A stretch of DNA of 64,000 bases. It comes from Planctomycetales bacterium. GTDB taxonomy: Bacteria > Planctomycetota > Planctomycetia > Planctomycetales > Planctomycetaceae. Numbering within the stretch: position 1 is the first letter of the stretch; each line of letters begins with the position of its first letter. Positions 35,288 through 44,100 of the stretch are shown one piece after another. The DNA is taken from assembly GCA_028285345.1 (NCBI GenBank), contig JANQPT010000003.1, positions 62,001 to 126,000 of the forward strand, read 5' to 3'. The position numbers and the translations under genes were made by a program. The notes under the pieces were generated by a model. That model searched no databases. It was not told where the DNA came from and saw nothing but the letters and a program-made list of their open reading frames with translations.

Positions 35288-35965
35288 ATGAAAAAACTGG
35301 GGATCTTCGTCAAACGACCAGATGCGGGGCGTGTGAAAACGCGATTGGGGGAGGCGATCGGGTTTGAGAATGCGGCGGCACTTTATGGGGCATTCGTCGA
35401 GGACCTGGTATTGCGGTTTTCGGAGTTCGGCGACGAGCGCATTTTGTGCTATGCCCCGCCGGACGCTGCGGCATTTTTTGCGGAACGTACGGGTGACGAG
35501 TATCAGTTGTGGGAACAACCGGCCGGGGATCTCGGCGTGCGGTTGCGCGCTTTTTTTGAGCGTCACATTCGACAAGCGGACGACCGCGTCGTGGTGATCG
35601 GCTCGGATAGTCCCACGTTGCCGGGCGAATACGTCGAACAGGCGTTTGATATGCTGAAGGACGTTCGCTGCGTGTTGGGTCCGGCGACTGATGGTGGTTA
35701 CTACTTGCTGGGGATGCGGGGTGACGTATTGCCGCTGTTTGACAGGATTCCCTGGAGCGGACCGGACGTCCTGGACGCCACCGTCTGCGCGCTGCAATCC
35801 GCAAATGAGGAACTCGGTCTGCTGCCGATCTGGTATGACGTGGACACGGTGGCTGATCTGCGGATGCTGCGCGGCCATGTCCGGGCATTGCGTCATACGC
35901 AAAGTCCGTTAAACTTGGACGCGGTGGCGGAGATCCTAGAGTCGCTACGTGACGACGTGTTGTAG
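35288..35965 (+). CDS. DUF2064 / TIGR04282-type glycosyltransferase-like protein
   Basis: A 225-residue nucleotidyltransferase-fold protein. The N-terminus MKKLGIFVKRPDAGRVKTRL and the GSDSPTLPGEYVEQAF and GPATDGGYYLLGMR motifs match the family annotated as arsenosugar biosynthesis glycosyltransferases (DUF2064). That activity is known for only some members, so the annotation is a fold-level call. It follows the sulfatase-like gene by 54 bases with GGGGAGACTGAG before the start. Confidence 0.82.
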   Translation: MKKLGIFVKRPDAGRVKTRLGEAIGFENAAALYGAFVEDLVLRFSEFGDERILCYAPPDAAAFFAERTGDEYQLWEQPAGDLGVRLRAFFERHIRQADDRVVVIGSDSPTLPGEYVEQAFDMLKDVRCVLGPATDGGYYLLGMRGDVLPLFDRIPWSGPDVLDATVCALQSANEELGLLPIWYDVDTVADLRMLRGHVRALRHTQSPLNLDAVAEILESLRDDVL

Positions 35966-35983
35966 TTGGTCTCGGCACCACGT

Positions 35984-36012
35984 TTGATCAATTCTGGAAA
36001 AGCACATATCAA
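35984..36012 (+). promoter_or_regulatory. Promoter of the response-regulator gene
   Basis: TTGATC (35984-35989) and TATCAA (36007-36012) with a 17-base spacer, giving a start near 36019 and a leader of about 100 bases. Confidence 0.45.
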
Positions 36013-36120
36013 AACCGCCGATGAGCTAACGGATTCGAGCGCAATTTGATCGCAGCTCAGCCGGAACTTCGCGGGAATCGACCGAACTCTCAGTTTGCCT
36101 CAACGAGAGAGGAGGGACTC

Positions 36121-36582
36121 ATGACATTCGAAATCAGCGATAAGCCGTCACGGATTCTGATTGCTGACGACAATATTCCGAACTGCGAACTTTTGGATGC
36201 ATATTTGGCAGACGAAGGCTATGAAATCGACATGGCGCACGACGGGCAGGCGGCGCTTGATCACGTGGCGGAGACGCAGCCGGATCTGATCTTATTGGAC
36301 ATCATGATGCCCAAAATGAGCGGATACGAGGTCTGCCAGCGGCTCAAAGAGAATCAGGCCACGCGCGACATTCCGATTTTGATGGTGACCGCGTTGAATG
36401 AGCAGGGCGACATCGAGCGGGCGGTGAACTCCGGCACCGACGATTTCTTGACCAAACCGGTGAACCAGTTGGAACTGCGCACGCGTGTGCGGTCATTGCT
36501 CCGCGTACGGCACTTGACCAATGAACGGGACCGCTTGCTGGCGTATTTGTCTGAAGTCGAGTCGATTCGCGACGCAAAGTAG
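36121..36582 (+). CDS. Single-domain response regulator
   Basis: A 153-residue receiver-domain protein. The phospho-acceptor Asp is in LILLDIMMPKMSGYEV, the acidic pair in ILIADDNIPN, the switch Thr in ILMVTALNE and the Lys in DFLTKPVNQLELRTRVR. No output domain follows except a short C-terminal helix. No histidine kinase lies nearby. The ATG at 36121 follows GAGAGAGGAGGG; a longer frame from 36046 has no family similarity upstream. Confidence 0.9.
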   Translation: MTFEISDKPSRILIADDNIPNCELLDAYLADEGYEIDMAHDGQAALDHVAETQPDLILLDIMMPKMSGYEVCQRLKENQATRDIPILMVTALNEQGDIERAVNSGTDDFLTKPVNQLELRTRVRSLLRVRHLTNERDRLLAYLSEVESIRDAK

Positions 36583-36590
36583 TTGCAGGT

Positions 36591-36620
36591 CCGCCAGCTA
36601 CGGCGGCCCGCACAGCGGGC
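36591..36620. terminator. Double hairpin after the response regulator (terminator-like repeat)
   Basis: CCGCC/GGCGG (36591-36595 and 36602-36606) is followed by GCCCGC-ACA-GCGGGC (36606-36620) and then CCTACCATTGTTTTTA. The T-rich tail allows intrinsic termination. The GCGGGCCCTACC end looks like a dispersed planctomycete palindrome rather than a one-off terminator. Confidence 0.5.
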
Positions 36621-36689
36621 CCTACCATTGTTTTTACTCGGGAATCGATGAGCGAGTCGCACGCCCGACAACTCGAGCGTGGTGAACGC

Positions 36690-37889
36690 ATGTCAGAATT
36701 GCCGCGGGTGGTGATTAAGAAACGTCGCGCGTTGCCATTTTTCTCCAGGCATCCTTGGGTCTTCGCAGGCGCGATCGCGCGGATTGACGGCGATCCATCG
36801 CCGGGCGGCGAAGTCGAGGTTGTCTCCGATCGCGGCGAGTTCATCGCCCGGGGACTGTACAACCCCCACAGCAACATCCGCGTGCGGCTGTACAGTTGGG
36901 AGGACGACCGGGCGGTCGACCGCGCGTTGTTTTCGCAGCGGCTGGATGAGGCGATTGGACTGCGGCGGGATCTCCTGCATCTCACTGAGCCGCGAACTGC
37001 GTGTCGGATGGTCTCCAGCGAAGCGGACGGGCTTTCCGGTTTGACGGTCGACCGCTACGACGAGTGGCTGGTGGTGCAATTTACGTCGTTGGCGATGGCG
37101 GAACGAACGAGCGACATTGTCGAATTGTTGCAGGAAAAACTGTCGCCGCAGGGCGTTTGGCTGCGGACGGAACGCGGGATCCGGGAGGCGGAGGGATTGG
37201 AATTGGCTGACGGATTGATCGCCGGTGCCGAACCGCCGCAGCCGCTGTTTATCGAAGAGTGGGGCGTGCGGTACGGCCTGGATTTGGTACGTGGTCAAAA
37301 GACCGGGTTCTATCTCGATCAGCGGGACAACCGGGCGGCGTTTGCGAAATACACGTCCGGGCGGCGCGTGCTGGATTTGTTTTGCTACACGGGCGGATTT
37401 GGATTGAATGCGTTGATCAACGGAGGAGCGGCGTCGGTGCACGGAATCGACACGTCCGAACCGGCACTGACGCTGGCGAAGGCGAACGCCGAATTCAACG
37501 AGGTCGCCGCCCGAATGACCTGGGAGCGGGGGGACATTTTTCACGTTCAACAGGACTTGCGCGGTTCCGGGCAGCAGTACGGCGCGGTTGTACTCGATCC
37601 TCCGAAGATGGCTCGACACCGAAACGCCGTCGCCGCGGCGCTGAAGGGTTACGCAGCACTGAATCGCACAGCAATGGAGATGCTGGAGCCGGACGGAATA
37701 CTGCTGACATGCAGTTGTTCGGGGCTGGTGTCGCGTGACGACTTCGAGGGGATCTTGGCCAAGGCGGCGAACGAGGCGGGGCGAGGTCTGCAGATTCTCG
37801 AGCGACGGGGTGCCGCGGCCGATCATCCGGTTTCGGTGACCTGTCCTGAGAATGACTACCTCAAGTGCTATCTGTGCCGGGTGATCTAG
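36690..37889 (+). CDS. Class I SAM-dependent rRNA methyltransferase (RlmI-like)
   Basis: A 399-residue methyltransferase of the YccW/RlmI family. It has an N-terminal PUA domain (about 1-80, HPWVFAGAI), a central EEHEE-like domain, and a Rossmann fold with motif X GQKTGFYLDQRDNR, motif I VLDLFCYTGGFGLNAL, motif II GIDTSEPAL and catalytic motif IV VVLDPPKMARHR. LLTCSCSGLVSRDDF is the usual late motif. The likely product is 5-methylcytosine in large-subunit rRNA, though the exact site is uncertain. The in-frame ATG at 36648 is an alternative start. Confidence 0.87.
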   Translation: MSELPRVVIKKRRALPFFSRHPWVFAGAIARIDGDPSPGGEVEVVSDRGEFIARGLYNPHSNIRVRLYSWEDDRAVDRALFSQRLDEAIGLRRDLLHLTEPRTACRMVSSEADGLSGLTVDRYDEWLVVQFTSLAMAERTSDIVELLQEKLSPQGVWLRTERGIREAEGLELADGLIAGAEPPQPLFIEEWGVRYGLDLVRGQKTGFYLDQRDNRAAFAKYTSGRRVLDLFCYTGGFGLNALINGGAASVHGIDTSEPALTLAKANAEFNEVAARMTWERGDIFHVQQDLRGSGQQYGAVVLDPPKMARHRNAVAAALKGYAALNRTAMEMLEPDGILLTCSCSGLVSRDDFEGILAKAANEAGRGLQILERRGAAADHPVSVTCPENDYLKCYLCRVI

Positions 37890-38003
37890 TTGCGATGGCC
37901 CCTTTCGTGTGGCAGAGTTCATAACGACTCGTTAGCATGCAAATCAGCGATCAGCGGGCGTCCGCCGCAATCTGCAACAAACCTCGCTATGGGAGACCGA
38001 TTT

Positions 38004-38852
38004 ATGTTTGAACGTCTTGCCAATGGGTGGGAGTTGGCGAAAGCCAGTTTGAACGTTTTGAAATTGGACAAGGAGTTGTTGCTATTTCCGTTGATCAGCG
38101 GAATCTCGTGCCTGATTGTCTTGGCCAGTTTCGGCGTCCCGCTGTACTTCAGCGGATATTTCGAGATGATTGCCGAAGATCAACAAGGGACCGAGGCGAT
38201 CTTGGGATATGTGGTTCTGTTCTTGTTTTATCTTGTCAACTATTTCGTGATCATCTTTTTCAACTCCGCGCTCGTCGCTTGTGCGGTGATGCGATTTAAG
38301 GGGCATGACCCGACGCTGGGCGACGGTCTGTCCGCGGCGTCACGGCGGATACCGCAGATTTTGGGCTGGGCGGCCGTCACGGCGACGGTCGGGTTGATTC
38401 TGAAGATCATTGAATCACGCAGCGAGCGCGTGGGAGAGATCGTTTCGGGGCTGCTGGGGATGGCGTGGTCCATCACGACGTATTTTGTGGTGCCACTGAT
38501 CGTGGTGGAGAAAGCCGGTCCTGTCGACGCGTTTAAGCGCTCCGTCTCGATAATGCGCCAGACGTGGGGCGAAGCACTCGGCGCGAATTTTGGAATCGGT
38601 TTCATTACGTTTTTGTTTTGCCTGCCGGGAATCGGCCTGGCCGTTGCAGGGATCTATTTCATCGGCACAGGCGCCGGGATTGTGGGAGGCACACTGGTCG
38701 GAGTGGGGATCTTGGTCCTGTTGCTGGTGTCGTTGATGTCCAGCACACTGGATGCGATTCTGTTGGCCGCACTTTACCTGTATGCATCGGAAGGTACAGT
38801 GCCGCGATACTTCGACGCCGGGATGCTGGAGCATTCTTTCACTCGTCGCTGA
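38004..38852 (+). CDS. DUF6159-type integral membrane protein
   Basis: A 282-residue protein with six hydrophobic segments. The start MFERLANGWELAKASLNVLKLDKELLLFP and the following membrane segments resemble the DUF6159 family; its function is unknown. The ATG at 38004 is chosen because the upstream extension to 37890 is not family-like. The 114 bases before it have no clear promoter. Confidence 0.72.
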   Translation: MFERLANGWELAKASLNVLKLDKELLLFPLISGISCLIVLASFGVPLYFSGYFEMIAEDQQGTEAILGYVVLFLFYLVNYFVIIFFNSALVACAVMRFKGHDPTLGDGLSAASRRIPQILGWAAVTATVGLILKIIESRSERVGEIVSGLLGMAWSITTYFVVPLIVVEKAGPVDAFKRSVSIMRQTWGEALGANFGIGFITFLFCLPGIGLAVAGIYFIGTGAGIVGGTLVGVGILVLLLVSLMSSTLDAILLAALYLYASEGTVPRYFDAGMLEHSFTRR

Positions 38853-38942
38853 GCACGGTTGGCGCACTTGACATGGGCGACGCTGGGACGTGATTCGGCG
38901 AACCTATTTTTAGCAGCCGTGTCAGAACGGCGCGGCCTTGTC

Positions 38943-38971
38943 TTGACCGGCCAGGTCGATCGTAGTATTTT
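38943..38971 (+). promoter_or_regulatory. Sigma-70-like promoter of the leuA leader
   Basis: TTGACC (38943-38948) and TATTTT (38966-38971) with a 17-base spacer, predicting transcription start near 38978. The transcript would carry a leader of about 220 bases before leuA, including the Leu-rich reading frame and the terminator. Confidence 0.5.
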
Positions 38972-39015
38972 GAATTGAAACAACGATTTCTACAGGAAAT
39001 TGGATCAACTGATTG

Positions 39016-39081
39016 ATGTTTCGTCTCGACCTGCTTAGCCTCGCTCTTGGATTGTCCCTTCCGACGGGGGGACGGGGTTAA
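39016..39081 (+). CDS. leuL: Leucine-rich leader peptide of the leuA attenuator (candidate leuL)
   Basis: A 21-codon open frame from ATG 39016 to TAA 39079-39081. Seven codons are Leu, at positions 4, 6, 7, 9, 11, 13 and 15, using CTC, CTG, CTT and TTG; an in-frame TGA sits directly upstream at 39010-39012. It ends 33 bases before an intrinsic terminator and 116 bases before leuA. This is the layout of amino-acid attenuator leaders: ribosomes short of charged leucyl-tRNA would stall in codons 4-15. The ribosome-binding site is weak (AGGAAA 15 bases upstream). Translation is unproven. Confidence 0.6.
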   Translation: MFRLDLLSLALGLSLPTGGRG

Positions 39082-39119
39082 GTTCTGTTGAGAGGAATCT
39101 CTGCGAAATTCAGACCCTG
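39073..39119 (+). promoter_or_regulatory. Possible antiterminator pairing in the leuA leader
   Basis: CGGGGTT (39073-39079, the last codons of the leader frame) can pair over seven positions with AGACCCTG (39112-39119): five Watson-Crick and two G-U. This would occupy the first arm of the terminator at 39115. A ribosome reaching the leader stop would cover 39073-39079 and leave the terminator free; one stalled on the Leu codons would leave the antiterminator free. A small hairpin GAGA-GGAA-TCTC lies between. This is a manual pairing, not a computed fold. Confidence 0.4.
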
Positions 39120-39151
39120 AGCCTTGTCGGAAAGGCTTCAGGGTTTTTTTT
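39115..39151 (+). terminator. Intrinsic terminator upstream of leuA (attenuator)
   Basis: CCCTGA (39115-39120) pairs with TCAGGG (39138-39143) and GCCTT (39121-39125) with AAGGC (39132-39136), leaving one bulged T; eight T follow directly (39144-39151). It stands 47 bases before the leuA ATG, so it would end transcription of leuA unless prevented. The alternative view, a plain terminator of the DUF6159 gene, is less likely because that gene ends about 260 bases upstream. Confidence 0.8.
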
Positions 39152-39197
39152 ATGTACCGTGTTTCCTCAACCCTCACTTCCCAGGGAGAATTTTGGG

Positions 39198-40748
39198 ATG
39201 TCCGGCGAACAGATTACGATCTTTGATACGACGCTCCGCGACGGGGAGCAGTCACCCGGCTGCAGTATGAACACCAACGAAAAGCTGGAGGTGGCCGGTG
39301 CTCTCGTCGAGTTGGGGGTGGACGTGATCGAAGCGGGATTTCCGATCGCCTCGCCGGGTGACTTCGAAGCCGTTCAACTCATTGCCCGCGAATTCGGGAG
39401 CCGATCGACGATCTGCGGGTTGGCGCGGTGCCGCAAGGAGGACATCGACCGGGCGTGGGAGGCGCTCAAAGGATCGGAGAAGACGCGAATCCATGTCTTT
39501 CTGGCAACGAGCAGCATTCACCGCGAACACAAGCTGAAGATGGACAAGGATCAGATCGTGCAGCAGGCGGTCGATTCGGTCAAACGCGCAGTCGATTACT
39601 GCCCGAACGTGGAGTTCTCTCCCGAAGACGCGGCGCGGACGGAGCTGGATTTCTTGTGCGAGGTGATTGAAAAGACGATCGCCGCCGGAGCCACGACGGT
39701 GAATATCCCCGATACGGTGGGATATGCCACGCCGTCACAGTTCTATAACTGCATCGCGCACCTGAAAAAACATGTGCCGAATATCGAGCAAGCGGTGATC
39801 AGCACGCACTGTCACAACGACCTGGGTCTGGCCGTCGCCAACAGCATGGCGGCGATTGAGGCGGGGGCGCGGCAGGTGGAATGCACGATCAACGGATTGG
39901 GCGAGCGGGCGGGCAATGCGGCGCTGGAGGAGATCGTGATGGCGCTGCGAACCCGCAGCGACTATTACGGCTGCGACACGGCGATCAATACCAAAAAACT
40001 GTTTCCCACCAGCCGATTGGTCTCGACGATCACCGGCATGCAGGTGCAACGGAACAAAGCGGTGGTGGGGCAAAACGCGTTCGCTCACGAAGCGGGAATT
40101 CATCAGCACGGGATGCTGCAGGAACGGACGACGTATGAAATCATGCGGCCGCAAGACGTCGGTTTCGCGGGAACAAATTTGGTGCTGGGCAAGCATAGCG
40201 GACGGCACGCGTTTCGCGATCGTATCGACTCGATGGGCTACGTGCTGGACGAGGAATACTTCGAGCAGGTGTTCGCCGATTTCATTGTGCTGGCCGACAA
40301 AAAGAAAGAGGTCTACGATGCAGACATCGCCGCGCTGATTGAAAATCGCATCGGCGATACGGACGAGAGTTGGAAACTGCTGAGCCTGCACACGTCGGCG
40401 GGGACGGGGAGCATTCCGACGGCGACGATTGAGTTGCAATACCAGGACCAGGAACCGGTCCGCGATGCGGCGACGGGCGATGGGCCTGTGGACGCGGTGT
40501 TTTTAGCACTGGAGCGGGTGATCGGCGTCTCGGCTCGACTGCGGGATTATCAGGTGCGGAGCATCTCGATCGGCAAGGATGCACAGGGAGAGGTGACGGT
40601 GGAGATTGAATCGGGCGGTCGGGCGTACTTCGGGAAGGGGTTCAGCACGGACATTATCGAGGCGAGCGCGCATGCGTATTTGAAGGCGCTGAACAAGGCG
40701 GTGGTGAGCGCCGGGAAACCGGAACCGGAGCGGCCGGAGGCGGTTTGA
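39198..40748 (+). CDS. leuA: 2-isopropylmalate synthase
   Basis: A 516-residue LeuA that commits 2-ketoisovalerate to leucine with acetyl-CoA. The HMGL-like barrel starts with DTTLRDGEQSPGCSMN (metal-binding Asp and catalytic Arg), has the metal motif STHCHNDLGLAVANSMAA and FAHEAGIHQHGML, and the C-terminal LeuA dimerisation/regulatory domain (about residues 385-510) confers leucine feedback inhibition in the family. The ATG at 39198 follows CAGGGAGAATTTTGGG. Control by the upstream attenuator is inferred from the leader sequence. Confidence 0.95.
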   Translation: MSGEQITIFDTTLRDGEQSPGCSMNTNEKLEVAGALVELGVDVIEAGFPIASPGDFEAVQLIAREFGSRSTICGLARCRKEDIDRAWEALKGSEKTRIHVFLATSSIHREHKLKMDKDQIVQQAVDSVKRAVDYCPNVEFSPEDAARTELDFLCEVIEKTIAAGATTVNIPDTVGYATPSQFYNCIAHLKKHVPNIEQAVISTHCHNDLGLAVANSMAAIEAGARQVECTINGLGERAGNAALEEIVMALRTRSDYYGCDTAINTKKLFPTSRLVSTITGMQVQRNKAVVGQNAFAHEAGIHQHGMLQERTTYEIMRPQDVGFAGTNLVLGKHSGRHAFRDRIDSMGYVLDEEYFEQVFADFIVLADKKKEVYDADIAALIENRIGDTDESWKLLSLHTSAGTGSIPTATIELQYQDQEPVRDAATGDGPVDAVFLALERVIGVSARLRDYQVRSISIGKDAQGEVTVEIESGGRAYFGKGFSTDIIEASAHAYLKALNKAVVSAGKPEPERPEAV

Positions 40749-40870
40749 GGCGAGCGTGAGATGTAATTGCTCTGGTGAGTCGCGGGTTTCGGGGTTGGCC
40801 ACTGATTGACATGGATGCGACACGGATTAGTGGGTGGCTGCGAATGTGACACAAACGCCGACCAGGAATC

Positions 40871-40940
40871 GGGACGGCGAAGCTCCTGCTGAACCGAATT
40901 TCGAAGACCGTGTTGGGCTCGGCAGGAGCCTCGCCCTCCC
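40871..40940. repeat. GGCGAGGCTCCTGCC-type inverted repeat
   Basis: The left arm GGCGAAGCTCCTGC (40876-40889) pairs with the right arm GCAGGAGCCTCGCC (40922-40935) with one mismatch, and the ends GGG/CCC extend it. The repeat lies in the 378-base gap between leuA and the large secreted protein; nothing else in the gap could be supported except a TACAAT box (41047-41052) that might be a -10 element of the latter. Confidence 0.5.
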
Positions 40941-41126
40941 AATATACGCTCAATTTGCTGAATTGAATGTCCGGACGGTCTCTGCTCCACAATCAGGGTT
41001 ACGCGCGGAATTCGCTATTGCTCCGATATCGCGGGTCGAATCTGTGATACAATTGGGACGTCAGGTGCGCCGCGAGGCGGGTGCCTGTCTGCGAATTTTC
41101 CGGATTTGATTCTGCTTGAGGTCTGT

Positions 41127-44100
41127 ATGACGAATCCACGACGTTGCCTTCACGGGAAGCTGATCCTGGTGACCGCCGTGTCGCTACTCTGCTGGCTGCT
41201 ATGGGCGCCGATGCCGACGACCGGAGCAGGAAGTAACAAAGTCCCGTTCGATCTCAGACAGTTTGTGCAAGCGGCGATTCCCAAGAAGGAGATTCAGGGG
41301 GAAGTCAAGGAATCAGATCAAGCAACGGCGCCGTTGCGGGCCGGACCGGCGGTCTTTTCGATCCGCTCGGTCACCGTGAGGAGAAAAAAGTCGAAGCCGC
41401 TCTGGCTCGGCCCCGGCAGCTACTCCAAGAAGCGCAAGTCCGATTTTGACTATATCGTGACCTTGACCGTGAATGTGTATGACAGCCGCAAATCCGCGCT
41501 GGAGGAAGCCAAGAAGCAGCACGACTTTCTGGCGCCGCGAAAGCAGAACAAGGTCACCAAGTTTAAAGCGGGCGACTTTGCGTTTACGGATTTGACCTCG
41601 TTTTTCAACGACAAGATCAAGGTGAATGCGGAAAGCCATATCATTGCCGACCGCTACTGGATTAAGGCCCGCGTCACGCATCGCAATCCGGCATTTGTCG
41701 GCGAAAGTTTCGACCAACGAGCATTCACGACCAAGGAGTCAAAGCGGTTCGCGTTGATGGCGTTTGAGAAACTGCGCAAGTACTTGGGACCGCCGCTGGA
41801 GGTCCGCGTCACGCTGCGGGACAACGACCGGCAATTCACAATCGCCGACCTCGCGCGGCTTAGCGTTACGGTGATCAACAACGATTCGGAGACGATTGAA
41901 GATTGCACGGTCCGCTGCACGATTGTCGGCCAATTCGGCGACGCACAGGAGCCGGTGCTGTATTTTCCCAAGAATGACGGCAAAGTGACCGCCGAAGAGC
42001 AGCCGCGGCTGCCGCTGCGGCCGAAAACCGAGCGGACGGTTACGTTTCCACTGCGGTCCGCCGGAATCGGCACACGGCAAACGGCGGCCAGTTATCAGGA
42101 TCAATGGAAACTTGATCGCAAGTCCTGGATGCATCTCAATTTGGTACGTGCCAAGGCTGGCGCGGTGAAACCGAAGCAGGAACTTTCCGTGCCACTGAAG
42201 AAAGCGGTGAGGGTTGAAGTCTACGGCAAGAGGGGGAAGAACGGCAAACGGGAGTTGCTGCTGGAGGAGACCAAATCAATTCGCGAGAAAGGCTCGAAGA
42301 TCGCGAAGCTCGCATTTCCGGATTTCCGTCCGGTTGTCGGCGCACCGACGAAAAATGCCCGCCCGCTCGATTATTACATGAACGGCGACCCGCGAGAGTC
42401 GTACGTCGGCGATTGGACAATCCGCGCCCTGGCGATCCGTGCCGCCCGCTACGGCAGCAGTTGGAAGACGATCGAGGGAAGTTCGGCGGACCCGGAATTC
42501 CCGGATGATCCCGAGCAAGTTGTGGAAAACGTGGCGAACTTTGTGATTCACGCGCTGATGCCCAAAGGGGCGCCGGCCGATATGTGGGCACCACGGGATA
42601 ACGCCAAGGACCTCTGGCGACGGACATACGGCTTTGACACACCGTTACCCGCTCGCAAAGAGACGGACCCCAAGACCGGCTCCACGTATGTCTGCCAGGA
42701 GCATGCGTTTCTGTTCGGGTCGTTGCTGAGATCACTCGGATTTCCGGTGCGCGACGTCAATGCGGTCACGTTCGTCGGCATCGTGATCAGCGACTGGCAA
42801 GATGCTTCGAACGACGTGTGGTATGACGGCCGTTGGAATTATTGGGGATTGTTCGACTACAAGAGCGCAAATCCCAAACCGTTTCGCGACGCGCAGAAGT
42901 GGTACATCAAGAATTGGGGCGATCGTTGCGTGATTTATCGCGGCGTCGCACCGTTTGATGCGGACAAGGCGGGCGTCACCAGCCGCTTTAACATCGGCGA
43001 GGACTCATACCTGCCCGTTGGCGGAAACTTGACGAAATCGGGCGTTTGGATCTGTGACGACAACGCGACCTATCTTGAGGATGGCCGCGTAATCGTGCGG
43101 AACGGGAATCAAGTCTATATCACCGTCCACTCGCCGGTTGCGGCGCTGGTGGAGTTGCCGGACGGGCGGCGTTTCGGCATGACGTCGAAGCCAAAGGGCG
43201 ATCTGAAACAGTGGTTCTTCGGTGACGACCGCCCGGGACTGATCAACGAAATCCCGGGCAGCCTTTATCTGCCTGAGGGCCTGTTTTCCACAGAGCGGGA
43301 CAAGCAGAATGGCGGACAGGCGGCGCCGCAACGGCTCGCCGTGCCGATTCCCGCCGGCATGAAGATCGACGACATCAAGGTGCGACTGACAGCGACGGGG
43401 ACCGGCGATTATCGCGTCGAACTTCACGATCTCAACGGCGACGGATTACAGGAATATGAATCGCGGTCGGGTACGGTTCGGCAGGGTGACGTGCTCGCAG
43501 TAAGAGTGAGCGAGTTTACTCCCAAAGGATCGCGAATCGGGTTCCGGGCCACACGATCCACTACACCGCCACATGAGGAGGGCGAAGCGACGGCCTATTT
43601 GGGCGTGTTCACGCACGCGATTGACCAGGTCTTGGCGGACGAATTGAATGTCGAGAAACACACGGGCGTGTTGGTTGGATACGTTGAGCCAAATAGTCCC
43701 GCGGAGCAAGCCGGATTGCGGGCCAATGACGTGATCACGAAGATCGCCGGTCGCGCCGTCGGCAATCGCGCCGACCTCCGCTCCGCGCTAGAGAACTTCA
43801 AACGAGGAGACCGGGTGCAACTGGACGTTGTCCGACTGGGAACGGTTACGGCGATCCTGGGCGAACGTCCGGCAAGTTCGAAGCAGTCGCCGCGACACGA
43901 TCAGTTGCTTGTTACGGATCGATTTGATGACTTACAGGAGCGGGTCGAAGAACGGTGGGCGGACGGGTTTCGTGTGATGAGCATCGCCGGACGCGAAGGC
44001 CGCTGGTACACGTTGTTTGCGCGGCAATCGGCGCACGAGTTGCAACGGATCGAAGCGGCGGACAGTTTTGACGCGTTGAGCGGACTGATCGAGCGATATC

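Noticed and set aside
36693-37922. A 409-codon minus-strand frame opposite the RlmI-like gene
   Set aside because: Covers exactly the real gene in the mirror frame; no motif, antisense composition.
39001-39198. T-box riboswitch upstream of leuA
   Set aside because: No T-box sequence or specifier-loop structure was found; the Leu-rich small frame and terminator explain the region better.
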